Assembly: GCA_033725935.1 (NCBI GenBank)
Contig: MU867078.1
Coordinates: forward strand, 248,001-312,000
Length of the DNA: 64,000 bases
Origin: Cladorrhinum sp. PSN259
Taxonomy: Eukaryota; Ascomycota; Sordariomycetes; Sordariales; Podosporaceae
Direction: 5' to 3'
Part shown: positions 11,107 through 23,200 of the stretch, in pieces
Position numbering within the stretch: position 1 is the stretch's first letter
How the letters are laid out: every line of letters starts with the position of its first letter
Notes under the pieces: generated by a model
The model's input: only the letters and a program-made list of their open reading frames with translations
Database searches by the model: none
What the model was told of the DNA's origin: nothing
Position numbers and translations under genes: made by a program

Positions 11107-12826
11107 ATGGCGGGATCAGACGTGCCGTTCATGTACTCGGCGGTGAAAGACGACGATCGATTCCCCGCAACCACTTTTGATCCAAAAGCTGTCACCCGCG
11201 CCAGTTATGAGAGGAAGAAGCCAAAGCCAAAGAAGAATGGCCCGCTTGTCTCGGTCAATCGCCATCCTGAGTATGTCGCATTCCAGCCCTCAATTCCTTA
11301 TATATTCACACGAAACTCAAGACTGACCCCTCCAACGCAGTGCCCATGGAGCCCCCATCCCTCGCTCCAACTTCAGGACAATGGGTCGCAAGACCAAAGC
11401 CGCCATCAAGACCTTTCGCGTCATCCAGCTCGTCCTGCGCATCCTCGAGCTGATCGCCGCAGCCGGCAATCTCGTTCTCTTCATTCTCATCAAGAACTTT
11501 ATGGGCCCGACAGCTTGGATTCTCCGCATCGCTCTGGGCGTCTCAGCTCTCCACTGCACATACTCGATTTGGCATCTCTCCAAACCGGCCGGTGGCAGAA
11601 CGCCAGGTTCCTCGGCAGCCTACCACGGTTTTGCAAGCCTCTCGGACCTCTGCGTCATTCCATTGTACGCCTACGGAGTGTATTCGGCCCACCAGCAAGG
11701 CGAACAATGGCAAACCATAATCGGCGACGAGACAATGCTCGACTACTTTGTCCCAGCCATTTACTACTCGCTGATTTCAGCAGGAGGTCTTCACGTTATC
11801 TCGCTCGCCATTTCGCTCTGGCTAGCAATCATGTTCCGCAAGATCACTAGAATGCCCCCCGACATGAACCCCTTGGAGAACCACCTTACTTCCCGCGCCC
11901 ACAAGCGTAACAAGTCCTCCATAGCAACCACGTCGACAGCATACACGGACTCGTCCGAACACCGCATGAGCACCCCTCTTGACTCCGACAGACGTTCCGT
12001 CGCATTCATGCACACCCGGCAAAACTCGGAAACGACCATCACCTCCAACAAGCGTGATTCCCGTCTCGACTTGCCCTCCCGACACTACCAAATCCAACCA
12101 GGCAATCGCTCCTCTTTACCTCCTCCACCTCCCCCGCACTCGGCGTCTCCTCGGACTTCCAGGCCTACTTCTCTATACTCCCTTCCGGTTGATCAACGGG
12201 TGAGCCAGGGCACCATCGCCTCTTACCGAGTCGTTGCCCCCGCCACGCCTGCATCTCCCAAAGCAGATGTCCAGCCTCGTTCTGCCAAGTTTACCGAAGC
12301 ATGGTACACTACTCCTTCTCTCGTTGCTCGCACGCGCGCGAAATCATACAACACCCTTCAGCACGATCCCAACGATAACTCTGATCCTGAATCTGAAAAC
12401 GAAAATGATGAGTTTCAGGATGAGAATTACCGTACTTCTTTGGGGGGACAAGGGGCCGCGAACTCGCATCATCCTAACCCCTTGGGATCGAACCCGGCAA
12501 AGAAGAGTGGGGCGTTTTCGAGGCTGAGGAATTCGGTGCTGAATAAGAGGGCGAGCTTGAGTGTTGAGAGGGATATCGGAGAGGGCAGGATGAGGGATAG
12601 TTCTATTCAGTTGGATGAAGGGTTCGTGGTTACGAAGCGGTATGAAGGGTTGAAGGCCGGGACTCCGCCAGTTATTTACGAAGGTGCTAATAATTCTCAA
12701 AGAGTTGTTAGTACCGGATATGATTTGGGGGATATGGGTTTTAATAGTGGCGGTGGTAATGAGGGGAGGATGAGGCATGTTAGTGGACGGCAGGCGGAGG
12801 AGGGGGTTGCGGGGGGTTGGCGGTAG
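11107..12826 (+). CDS. Tetraspan (MARVEL-like) membrane protein, unknown function
   Basis: There are two exons, 11107-11270 and 11341-12826 (intron 11271-11340, GTATGT to CGCAG), giving 549 residues. The splice joins NRHP to AHGAPIPRSNF with the junction codon GAT. Residues from about 85 to 260 hold four hydrophobic helices: VIQLVLRILELIAAAGNLV; WILRIALGVSALHCTYSIW; a third around LSDLCVIPLYAYG; and YYSLISAGGLHVISLAISLW. This tetraspan layout resembles fungal MARVEL-like proteins. The last half is long, hydrophilic and serine/proline-rich with phosphorylation-type SP/TP sites, so it probably faces the cytosol. The N-terminus (residues 1-55) is basic. I do not recognise a named orthologue. A role at the plasma membrane or septum would be a guess. 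Confidence 0.85.
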
Positions 12827-13319
12827 ATTTTATGTGTATATGTATGCATGTACAGAAGACTTTTTTGATGGGTTGTATTGGTTTTTGTTTGGGAAACAGA
12901 ATTCTAGGGTTGGAGTTGATTGGGGTTTTTCTTCTTCTTTTCTTTTGGGGAGGGTTGGGCTGGTGGAATGAAATGAATGGATGAAAGGTTAATGATGATG
13001 GATGATGGGAATTGGTTTGGTTTGGTTTGGTTGGTTGATTGTAGGAATAATTAAAAACAGGTACTTATTTTGTTTTTAGTTTTATTCTTGTTGTTTACTG
13101 ATGATGGGAAATGTCAATATCTGTGTGGTTTGGGAGTTTATCATGTCTTTCTTTCTTTCTTTCTTTCTTTTTGAATGTAATTGTGTGATTTTGACGTGGT
13201 TAGTGAAGATGGAATAACGGCATACTATCAGTTCACAGGCTAACATTGAGCAGCAGCCGCAGTTTGTTGTTGAAGTCCCTGGGAGACGTAGACGATGTAT
13301 ATACGGTGTGAGGAGGGCA

Positions 13320-13615
13320 CACTCTCATAAAATAAAAATATGGTATAAAGTTGTCTACAGTCCGATAAAAGCGATTCCACCTAAGCATCTACCTGTACCC
13401 ACCAACCGGGGGGGCGGGCCCCCCCCCCCCCACCGCACCGCAAGCCCCACCGCGCTGGGGCGGCAGCCGCCACGGGAAAAACAAAAAAAAAAAAAAAAAC
13501 AAAAANNNNNNNNNNCGGGTGTCGTTGGGAAAACACAAATAAATTAAAAATATTGTATAATTTTGTCTACATGCCTAAAAAACCAATTCCACATAACCAA
13601 ATACATTTACCCACC
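13320..13615. repeat. Imperfect direct duplication flanking the N gap
   Basis: The left copy reads through AAAAATATGGTATAAAGTTG, TTGTCTACA, GATTCCAC and TACCCACCAAC. The right copy has AAAAATATTGTATAATTTTG, TTGTCTACA, AATTCCACA and TACCCACCAAC at the same spacing. Both then run into poly-C (13420s and 13620s) and poly-A. This looks like the same locus read twice with errors at two contig ends, rather than a biological duplication. Confidence 0.6.
13506..13515. other. Assembly gap (10 N)
   Basis: Ten N characters in a row mark a gap of unknown true length, flanked by low-complexity sequence. Confidence 0.98.
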
Positions 13616-13714
13616 AACAACCCCCCCCCCCCCCCCCAAAAAAAAAACGCCAAGACATCATGATGGAGTCAACAAAGTCAAACATTAAAAAAAAAGAATA
13701 TCGACACAAAAAAA

Positions 13715-13833
13715 ACATACAACACTAGGGATTCCCCAGTGGTCACCCACCTGGGTACTGATCTAGCCCATTCAAGCTTATCCAGGGCAGAGCGGACGGG
13801 ATGCCGAGTTTTCTTGAAGGTATGGTCGTATGT
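13715..13833 (-). rRNA. 5S ribosomal RNA (dispersed copy)
   Basis: The minus-strand RNA is 119 nt. Its ends, ACATACGAC and GTTGTATGT, form a perfect nine-pair helix I as in Neurospora 5S rRNA. A second helix pairs CCTTCAAG with CTTGAATGG. The conserved blocks CATCCCGTCCGCTCTGCC and GGTGGGTGACCAC are present. Downstream on the minus strand, a run of eight T (13715-13708) can act as the Pol III terminator. The gene stands alone, not in rDNA, as is typical of Neurospora and relatives. Its middle differs from the major isotype I remember, but the paired positions are compensated, so it looks functional rather than a pseudogene. Confidence 0.95.
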
Positions 13834-14199
13834 GGTTGTTGATGCTGGGAAACAGGGTTTCTGTAGGTTGGGAAGTTTCGGCATGGGTATAATGTAAAAA
13901 GCTGTTTGGAAGAGGCTGAAGATGAGTCGTATCCTTGTAAGAGCCCGATGATTCGTTAAACAGATTTGAAAAAGAGTACATGGGGCTCTGAGTGAAAGCC
14001 CAAGAAAAGGATCTCGAATGTTCAACGACTATTTTATAAAGACATTTATCGTTGACATTTAAGAACTAAGATTATATTCTTCCCGTATACACATACATGC
14101 ATACATAGCTATCATATATCTCATGCAAATATTCTTGTTTTGCCACAAATATCTCTTAGACCATTTCATTTATCGCCTTCATAACTCATTCTTCATTCT
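13834..14199. other. intergenic
   Basis: The stretch holds upstream flank of the 5S gene and 3' flank of PMS1. No gene is seen. Confidence 0.6.
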
Positions 14200-17100
14200 T
14201 CATTTTGCTTGACTCTTAGCCCACCCCTTCCAATCCACTCTCCTCTTCTCTTCACCAACAAACCCATCACCCTCCTCCCACATCCTCCCATTATCCCAAG
14301 CCCCTCCCAACCCACACAAATGTCTCATAGTCGGCCGTCCATGAGGACAATTCCACGGCTTCTCCATCTCACCCATGTGCCTAACAACATTTTCCATCTG
14401 CCTCTTAGACAGCGCCTTACCAATCATGATGCTGCTCCTGCACGCCCTCATGGCGAACATCTTGCGCACTTTAGATGGTCTGGGTATTGTTGTGGCACTG
14501 CTGGTTGGATTATCCCCTAACAAGAATATGAGTTCTTCCAAATCGCTTAAAGAGAATGTTGTTTCTCTACTGAGCGGCAAGCTGAGTAGTTGGCACCGAG
14601 AACCAACTGGCTTGTCGCCTGATGTGTCTACTTGAACTATAAATCCGTTACGTTCGAGCGCGGGTAAGTTTTCGAGAATGATTTCTTCCTCCAATGCTGT
14701 CAGGTCTAGCGTTTTTGGCTGGACTAGACGCTGGGATTGGACTGTTGTGGTCGCTTGGAGACGTTCAAAATTGTATTTCTCATCCGAGGCGTGTTGGTCT
14801 ATTATGAAGAGTTCGTCATCTTCTTTTTGTTGTTGTGGTGATGGCTGACTGGAGATGATGGATTGGTTTGTGCCTTGCGGTGTGGATGAAGGGGTTGATG
14901 ATGAGGAGAAAGAGGCTTCTCGGACTGCCAGTACAAAACCTAAATTGAATTGGCCGATAATTTTCATTTTGCCAAAGTCTGATTTTGAAATCTTGAGGGA
15001 CAGCTTCTCCTCGGCGTCTTCGGCGTCAAGGTTGTCTGGATCATCTTCTGTGGATAAGGCTTTTGGTTGTGGTACTGGTAAATGTTTTGCAAGTGATGTT
15101 ATGCGTTGACGTATCTGCTCTTCGTTGATTTTGATGTTTGTCGTAAGGTTGACAGTAGCATCTTTCGGCTTTGTCTTTCCTTTCAGCAACATATTAGAGC
15201 GCTTTTCGCTCTCCTCCGTGGTGGCTGAGATTGCGACCTCGGCTGCATTGATCATCTCTTGTACCTTATTGTCTTCCCGCGCTTTCTTCTCTTCCTCATC
15301 CAAGTATTCGTCGTCCCCACTGTCATGATGACAATTGTCAGACCCCACGTGTTCATCATGATCTGATTGACTTTTTTCATCATCTGGATGGTCCGGTATG
15401 TCATCCATCGCGACATCTGAATGATGATCTTCATTGACAGACACCTCGTCATTGCCGCTTGAGTGTGAACCCTCGCTTTTATAGCCGGCAGTATCGAGCT
15501 TAGCGTTTGCCACAAACAGAGAATCTTCCTCTTCGACCTCCTCGTCACTGGACCCTATACCCCTATTCTCGATTTCCATGTCATCATCTTCCTCCTCGTC
15601 ATCATCCACCTCAATCTCCTCTGTTGTGACTTCTAGACCTCTCCCAGATTTTCCTCTGTTCTTTTCCTCCATAGCAGCAAACATCTGAGTGAGTCGTCCA
15701 CCAAAAGATGGGATAGGAACAGTCCGCTTTCCCCGTTGGCTAGCATTCGCGGCTTTGGCAAGATGTAGCGTCTCGTCCATTCGGGGCCGTTTAGCGGGAT
15801 TCCCAATGACGCTTGTCACAGTGTGGTCGCCTATTGTTATAGTTGCCACTTCTTGTGTAGAGCGTCTGAGAGGCCGGGAGGAAGCCAGAAGAGTCGACCT
15901 CGGCGCCGGAGGCTGTGATGGCGGCGGGATGGAAGGAACAGATGGCTCTGTCTCATCCTCATCTGACAAGTCAATATCATAATAGTCCCTGGTTCGTGGA
16001 TCGTTTGGATCCGGCTCGGGTCTTTGGTTAGCTTGCCGAGACTTTGCATTGAATTTTGGGATTGGTTGAGAAAATGGCTTGTTGACATCCGCCCGCCTTT
16101 CAGTGGCCTGTTGGAATCTTGCTCTGGCCGCCTCCCTGTATTCTTCTTCTTCTCTTTGTGATGATGTCACAGATTCGACATCTTCAGTTATGTCCTCCGA
16201 TCCTTCACGGTGGATTGTGGTCCTGGTCTCTTGGGGGACTCTGGTCGCCGCGCTCCCCCCTAGCCAACCATCAAGCAAGGCGGGCCCTTTAGGCTTGACG
16301 ACTGCCTCTGTCGACACCGTCGATTCAGCATCTTGATCATTCTGCTCTACATCTCCTGCATCGGAACCATCTGCCTCATCCTGCTCTGCATGCTCAGACT
16401 CATCATCAGAGTCCTTCGTGCTCTTGCCGCGACGAATTGGTGAACTAACTTCCACGGACTGAAGCGTGCCAACGGTGGTAGCCCTGGCACTCCTCGCGAG
16501 AACCGTGCTGGGTGTCTCTGAGCGAACGGATGCTGATGGCTTCGGCCGAGATTGTGTGTGTCCAGGCGTTTGGGAGACAGGTATGGTAACGTCTTGAGTT
16601 TCGAAAAGCTCAATTAAGGACTCGCGTAAATTGTCGAGCATTTGCCCCTGGTCATGGAGCAGGATGGTTCGCTTGTCTGGACTGACGTTGACATCATAGA
16701 GGTGTGTATCTAGTTGGATATCTGCAAAGATAAAGGGCGATTGTGAAGAGTTGTAGGAACGGTATACTTCATTGAAGACCTTGGCGAACTGTGGGAGGCC
16801 ACAAGGTCGCCCATTGACATAAAACATCTGTCGATCTGGAGTTTGTCGGCCCTCCCCATGTACCGGCTTAGATACAAACCCAACTATGCGAACCTCGGCG
16901 GTAGTTCCCTCCTTAAGTTTTCCCTTGTCGAGTGGTCCAGTTGTGGGTATCAGTTCAAGCCTGAGGTCCATTGCGACGAGAGCATTCATAGTCTTTACAC
17001 CAAAAATGTTGATTATGTTCTCACGGGTACTTGGATTCCCTTTGGTACCAAACATTACCATGCGCTTTCCTTTGGTTGGCTGTTGCTGAACGGTGAACTT

Positions 17101-17737
17101 GACCCCGGTCTGTATGCACGCATACTGGTTGAGCAAGTTGATGACTTTACCCCATTCTCTCTTGATGTTTCGTTCGAGCTCCCTACGGCGGACAGGCAGA
17201 TTGCGGAAGAGATCTTCGACAATGACGGTGGTTCCCCTCTGGCCCGAGACGACACTGGTGCTCTTAAGCTTCCCAGATGTCTCGAATTCGAGCTTGGTGG
17301 CGCGCGGGACATCCTCCTGGGTACAGGTGATGACGGAAAACTTGGAGAGCGCACAGAGGGAGGACAAAGCCTCTCCTCTGAAACCAAATGTCTGCAAAGT
17401 TGATAGATCATCATAACTCTCTAGCTTGGATGTGTAGTGCTTCAGCGCAACAGATTCGTAATTGTGAGATGCAATGCCGGTTCCATTATCCTGGACCTCG
17501 ATGGAGTCCAGACCTTGGTTTTTGAATCGCACGTCTGGAACGCATTGGCATCAGCACTTGATCTGACATTTATTCGTGATTACCGTCAAGATGCCTACCT
17601 AGTACAGTGGCACCTGCATCGAAGCTATTTTCTACAAGTTCTTTTGCTACCGAACACAGATCGACGATGACCTGGCCAGCTTGGATTTGATGCACTGCAC
17701 TTGCCTCAATCGCCTTGATTGTAACACTTGAGGCCAT
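14200..17737 (-). CDS. PMS1: DNA mismatch repair protein PMS1 (MutL family)
   Basis: PMS1 pairs with MLH1 to form MutL-alpha, which nicks the new strand in mismatch repair. Exon 1 is 17737-17599 and exon 2 is 17534-14200 (64-nt intron), giving 1157 residues. The GHKL ATPase motifs are all visible: KELVENSFDAGA (with the catalytic Glu), DNGTGI, HYTSK and GFRGEALSSL. The C-terminal endonuclease metal site is present as DQHASDEKYNFE, with the zinc/metal partners ACRSSIMIGK and CPHGRPTMRHL. The protein is much longer than yeast Pms1 because of an acidic, low-complexity linker (about residues 370-870) with runs such as DDDEEEDDDMEIE. Nothing is broken. Confidence 0.96.
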
Positions 17738-20088
17738 GATGAGACCCTCGGCATCGCTGCCTGAATGGTTTCACAACTTTTGTCGGTCGTTGGTCAGATC
17801 AGACCATCCTTTTTCTCGGTGTGGGATGAATAAGTGATGATGATTAATTGATTTTAGTGCAGGTAGGATTGGCGACGCGTTCGTGTTGACGCGTCCCCAT
17901 GACCTCAATGCACTGGACAAGTGCGCTACAACACAGCCACCCCCTCCTGCTGTCAGGTTCTGAAAGCTTATGTGTGACAACCGTACCGCCCCACCATTTT
18001 GCATACATTTGATGGAAGGCGCCGATGTTGCATGTGCCTTCCAGGAAGCCACAAAGACAATTTTAACCTAGGTTTGCAATTGGATCCTTTTCCTGGAACT
18101 GTAGGTTGGTGCACATTCGCTTCAAAAGGTCCGAGTGGTGGGCAGCATCGAAAGCTGCCGTGTAACCCTCCTGTTCAAACGAGGACCACCTCAACACACC
18201 TTCAGCCTCTGAATTGAGCTTTCGAATCTCTCCAACCGCCGTGACCATTCGCTGACCCCCACGGCTCCCTGCTTGGGGAGGCTGGATACTGTGGCACTTG
18301 GATATTCACCCGCCTGGGCGCTCCCGTTGCGCCCGTCTGTTCTCGCCGCTCTCCAACTCAGGACCCGGCCCCTGAGGAAATGACCGAATCAGGCAATGGC
18401 GCAAAGGTTTTTGTTGGATGGATGGTGACACCTACATGCACACCCTCTTTCAGGGGTTCAGTTGTTGTTGGCTGCAGCCAAAAGTGAAGCTGACTTTGCA
18501 TACCGGCATCTGTTGTATGAATATACCTATCATTATTGAGATAGGCAACACAGCCCCCTGTGATCTCTCGTAAACTAACAAGAAATAAATTGTGATGGCT
18601 CGACGTGCTTACAGACCGTTAGACATTCCTCCAATGACGTTATGCTTGGCCAAGGTTGCATTAAGCTCATAAGAGACTCTTGGCTCGACCACAGTCGCAG
18701 GGTACCATTGCGTTGCAAACGAAATGTTATCCGTACAGATTACATTCAATAATCATCTATCATCTCACATCTCACATCTCACAGAATTGGAATCAGGTGA
18801 GAGTGAGACATTTGAGACCTTTGTTGCGGATTGGGAGCCCGTCTCCATATCGCGATAAGGGGAGCCCATGCATGAAAAGGCGGCCCAGACGTGATAACAA
18901 GATGGGGAAGATGATGATGCATCTCGGGTTGCTATTTATGTGACGCTAGGCGAATGGCTCATCACACGAACAGATGATTTTATCCATCTTTGTCTTGTAG
19001 TCAGTATGGCTGTAAGGCAGGATAGATAGGTATCGCTGGATGGATAGGTATCGCCGGATGCGAATAATAGGGGGCCACAGGTTCCCAGGTTGTCGCGGGA
19101 GAATCGGAGAATCGGAAAATCAGCAAGCATCGCTGGGAAATCCGGATGCATCAGATGCAGCAAGTGGCTCGATATTGCAACCTGCAGCGGCATGAGATGT
19201 GCTCAGTGCCTGAGAATCACATCAATCAATACCCAAAAACAGGAAACTGCACGCGCATATTCCCACATGCATAGGTATCCCCCCTCCTGCAAGATGGTAG
19301 AAGGGGAAGCATTCGTTCATTTTCCTTTTATAAAATCCCTCCCCTTTCTCCCCCAGCCTCCATCAAGATGATGGAATGAAATCTCCGGGCTCTCTTCCCG
19401 CAACCGGACTGGGGGATCCCCAAAATCAGGGAACGCGCGCCACTCTCTTTTAACAAGAACTCGTAATTCTATCATTTTGTCATACAATCGTTCGTTCAAA
19501 ATCGCTCGCTCACTCGCTCGTTGCTCCCACATATTTTTGTGCCGATTCAAAAAGAAACAAATCCGGGATCCCCTCGTTGCATTCTTTTTGACAAAACAAA
19601 ACGAACCCGAAAACCGTCAATGGTAAAAAATTGTTGGCTGGGTTTCATCAGGTTTTACGGGTAACATCTTTCAAAGAATACACGGATTACAACATTTTGT
19701 TGTACAACCATAAAAAAAAGAGCCAAGGGAAATTCGCAATCGCAGCATTTCAACCATTGGGAGCATTTGAAAGCGAAACGCGGCGTGGGCAACAGCAACT
19801 GGGTTGCAGTGTCGAATCAACTCGGGCCGTTTCGAGGCTAGTCGGGACACTTGTTTCCAAAACCCAGGGCACAACCAATAGCGACCTGCAGCACCTGCAT
19901 CCAGCCTCTGGGTGTGGACTCCTCCCGTCGATTCCTGCATTCAGTGCACATGGTGGATTTCGTGGTGCTACCCCCAAATGCTCACGTTTTTTTTTCTCGT
20001 CAATTTGCTTAGCACCTTAACTGCTCCGAGATAACGAGCGCTCTTATTCTACCTCCAGGTTGTCAATCGAGCTAGCGACCGCCATCCC
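17738..20088. other. 2.35-kb intergenic region
   Basis: The region lies between the PMS1 start (minus) and BST1 (plus), and probably contains a long BST1 5' leader. The direct repeat ATCTCAC occurs several times at about 18760-18785. The only frame worth noting is the small ORF at 18063-18248, listed separately. No domain-bearing frame is seen. Confidence 0.55.
18063..18248 (-). CDS. Small hypothetical ORF (61 aa), doubtful
   Basis: This is an uninterrupted 61-codon frame starting MVTAVGEIRKLNSEAEG and containing RWSSFEQEGYTAAFDAA. The composition (Glu, Ala, Leu, few rare residues) is protein-like and reads as an amphipathic helix. There is no known domain and no clear partner exon. It could be a relic exon or chance. 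Confidence 0.25.
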   Translation of the reverse strand: MVTAVGEIRKLNSEAEGVLRWSSFEQEGYTAAFDAAHHSDLLKRMCTNLQFQEKDPIANLG

Positions 20089-20226
20089 ATGCCCCCCATC
20101 GTCCCGAATTTGCCGTCGTCGCAGTCCCCGTCGTCTCGGTCAACTCCCAAACGAAACAGCAGCAGAAGCGCATCCTGCCACCGCGAGCCGGCGAGGAGTC
20201 GACCGCCACCTACCCTGCTGGGATGA
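20089..20226 (+). promoter_or_regulatory. Upstream ORF overlapping the BST1 start (ATGA)
   Basis: An upstream ORF of 45 codons starts at ATG 20089, and its TGA stop (20224-20226) overlaps the BST1 start codon in the arrangement ATGA. The peptide is Ser/Pro/Arg-rich (LPSSQSPSSRSTPKR). Such an overlap can set translation by termination-reinitiation. Whether this ATG lies inside the mRNA is not shown by the sequence; a CCTCCAG just upstream could also be a leader-intron acceptor. Confidence 0.45.
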
Positions 20227-23200
20227 GGAGGCGCTCTTCAGGATCCTCAGAAGACGGTGATCTTTCTCCTGTCGAGGCTCCTCATGTCAATTCCACCTCC
20301 TCCAACCATTCCACCCTGAGACAACAGGTGCTTGTCCAGCCGCCAACCAAGCTCGAACACCGTCTCAGCACCGACCAGCGACCCTCATTCTCGATCAGCC
20401 GGCGATCCAGCAGCATCAATTGGAAAGCTTCAGACGCTCGGAACGGGAATGGCACCGTAGAAAAGCCGCCATCGCCTGCTCGCACGACACCGCCCTCTCC
20501 TCTCGGCCTGTTTCCGAGCGCGAACAGCCCGCGGGCTAGGGAGATGGAGAAGGCACAGGAACCCATGTTCGCCGGGCGACACCAGCGGTTGAGGAGTCCC
20601 TGGGGCATCAGTCTCTTCGCGCTCGTCGCATCAATAACAGGGATTGGGTTTTTACTTGCCGTGATTCACTCTTCGGTGACACGACAACTTGACCCCAAGG
20701 GCTGCCGGATGTCTTACATGCGCCCGTCGTACGCTAAGCTCGACGACTTTGATACCGAACACACGCGCCTCGCCAGCAAATACTCCTTGTACCTGTATCG
20801 CGAACAAGGAGTTGACCATGACACAAAGGTTTGAGGGCTCTGCCACCTTTATTTTTGCTTTTTATTGCCTAACACAATGCGACCGCAGGTTCGAGGAGTG
20901 CCCGTCCTCTTCATACCAGGAAATGCCGGAAGCTACAAACAAGTTCGCCCAATTGCCTCCGAAGCAGCGAGCTACTACGATGAAGTGCTGCAACACAATG
21001 CTCAGGCGTTCAATGCCGGTGTCCGCAGCCTCGACTTCTTCACCGTCGACTTCAACGAGGACATTACAGCTTTCCATGGGCAGACCCTTTTGGATCAGGC
21101 TGAATATCTCAACGAAGCGATTCGTTACATCCTCTCCCTCTACCTTGATCCGCGCATTTCCGCCCGACAGCCTGGTCTACCCGATCCAACCTCGGTGATA
21201 GTGGTGGGCCACTCTATGGGAGGTATTGTTGCGCGCACGATGCTGATCATGCCAAACTATCAAACGAATTCGATCAATACTATCATCACCATGTCCGCCC
21301 CCCATGCTCGACCCCCGGTATCCTTCGATAGCCAGATCGTCCAGGCGTATAAAGATATCAACGACTACTGGAGGCGTGCCTACTCACAACAGTGGGCAAA
21401 CAACAATCCCTTGTGGCATGTTACCTTAGTGTCCATTGCAGGCGGCGGGTTGGATACGGTTGTGCCTTCGGATTACGCAAGCGTCGAGTCTCTGGTTCCG
21501 GATACTCATGGCTTTACTGTTTTCACCTCGACGATACCGAATGTGTGGACGAGTATGGATCATCAGGCCATTCTGTGGTGCGACCAGTTCCGCAAGGTCA
21601 TTACGCGCACCATTTTCGACTTGGTGGATGTCAACAGAGCCACGCAAACGAAGCCGAGAGCCGAACGGATGCGGGTTTTCAAGAAGTGGCTGCTGACAGG
21701 CATGGAGACTGTGGCAGAAAAATCGGTACCCAGGTCTGAAGCGACTACTTCTATCACCGTTGCAGATAACTCGGACTCAATAATCGCACAGGGAGGACTG
21801 GTTTTGCGGAAGTTGGGCGCCGCTGGCAGTGTCCGCGCTCATCTTCTCCCAATTCCACCAACAGGCTCGCCTGATGTCAAGCGCTTTACGCTCCTCACGG
21901 ATGTGAAACTCGACTACCCCGGAGAGAATGGGAAAATGGAGGTCATGTTCTGCAGTGTGGTTCCCTCGCAACCAGGCCAGGCGGGAACTGGACTTACATA
22001 CCATTTTGACCTTTCCGAAGCGGCCACTAGTACTACTCGCCTGGCATGCCGAAATGCTGCTCCTGATGTTGTGACTCTTCCCGCGTCGACTGGGCACACC
22101 GAGTATCCGTTTTATCTTGACGGCCAGCGCGAGATTCAGCCGTTTTCTTACCTCGAATATGAGGTAGATGAGATTTCTGACCATCAGTTCGTGGCAGTCG
22201 TGGAGAAGGCAACAAGCACTACCCCTGGCTTCGTAATCGCAGAGTTTAGCGACCGTTCTCAGTCGCACCGCACACGGAATATCGGTCTTCGCCGCCTCCT
22301 CGCTTTCGGTATGAAGATGCGGCTTCCGTCTGCCCGACCGCTGGTGACCGAGATCAAGGTCCCGTCTCTGCAGTCAAGTTTGCTGGCATATGATTTACAC
22401 ATCAGTGGCCAGGACTGCGGCGAAAAGGGCGAGCTCTTCGCCCCGTTGGTGCGACAGTACTTGGCTGAGCCATACGAGTCCAAGTACTTTGTCAATGCAC
22501 GGGAAGCTACGGTCAGCCTCCATGGTATCTCTCCCTATGTACCTCCGCCTTTGACAGGGAGGTCCGCAGGAGAGGATGGCTTGAGTTTCCAGTTCTGGAC
22601 GGACCCGACTTGCAACTCTACCATTCAAGTCGAGTTGACGGTCGATGTCATGGGCAGTCTTGGCAAGCTCTACATGCGCTACCGTACGGTATTTGCCGCA
22701 TTCCCATTGCTGGTAGTGGCTCTCGTTTTGCGAAAGCAGTTCCGCGTCTATGATACAACCGGAGTATTCATTCCCTTCACCGAGAGTTTGGATCTTTGCC
22801 TGCGGCAATCCATTCCTCTCATGCTCGCATCCCTCACCTTGTTAACATTATCTACGGCGAGCTCGACTCCGACAGGAAATGCCAGCTTCTGGCACTGGAA
22901 GAAGACCACCTCCTCCATTATCGATTTCTACCAAAATGACTTCTTGACTGGAACTCAGGACCCGCTGTTCCTGTTCCTGACTCCGCTTATTGGCATCATT
23001 TGCATCGGAGTTTGCACCGTCATGAACTACATCACCTTACTACTCACCACTCTACTGAGCACAATATTTAACCTTCTCACCTTCCGCCCCGGGTGGGTTC
23101 GCAATGATGATCGGAAGAGACACGTCGGGTCGGGATTCTTGCCCTCATCACCACGGCGAAGGATGGTCACAACGGCCGTTCTCTTATTGCTGGTATCGAC

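Larger units (their letters stand above)
12827..13714. other. intergenic with microsatellite and assembly gap
   Basis: The stretch holds the 3' UTR of the tetraspan gene, a (CTTT)n tract at about 13146-13170, and an assembly gap at 13506-13515. The gap is flanked by poly-A and poly-C runs. The sequences either side of the gap (about 13320-13405 and 13533-13615) look like two diverged copies of one another. No gene is supported. Confidence 0.7.
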
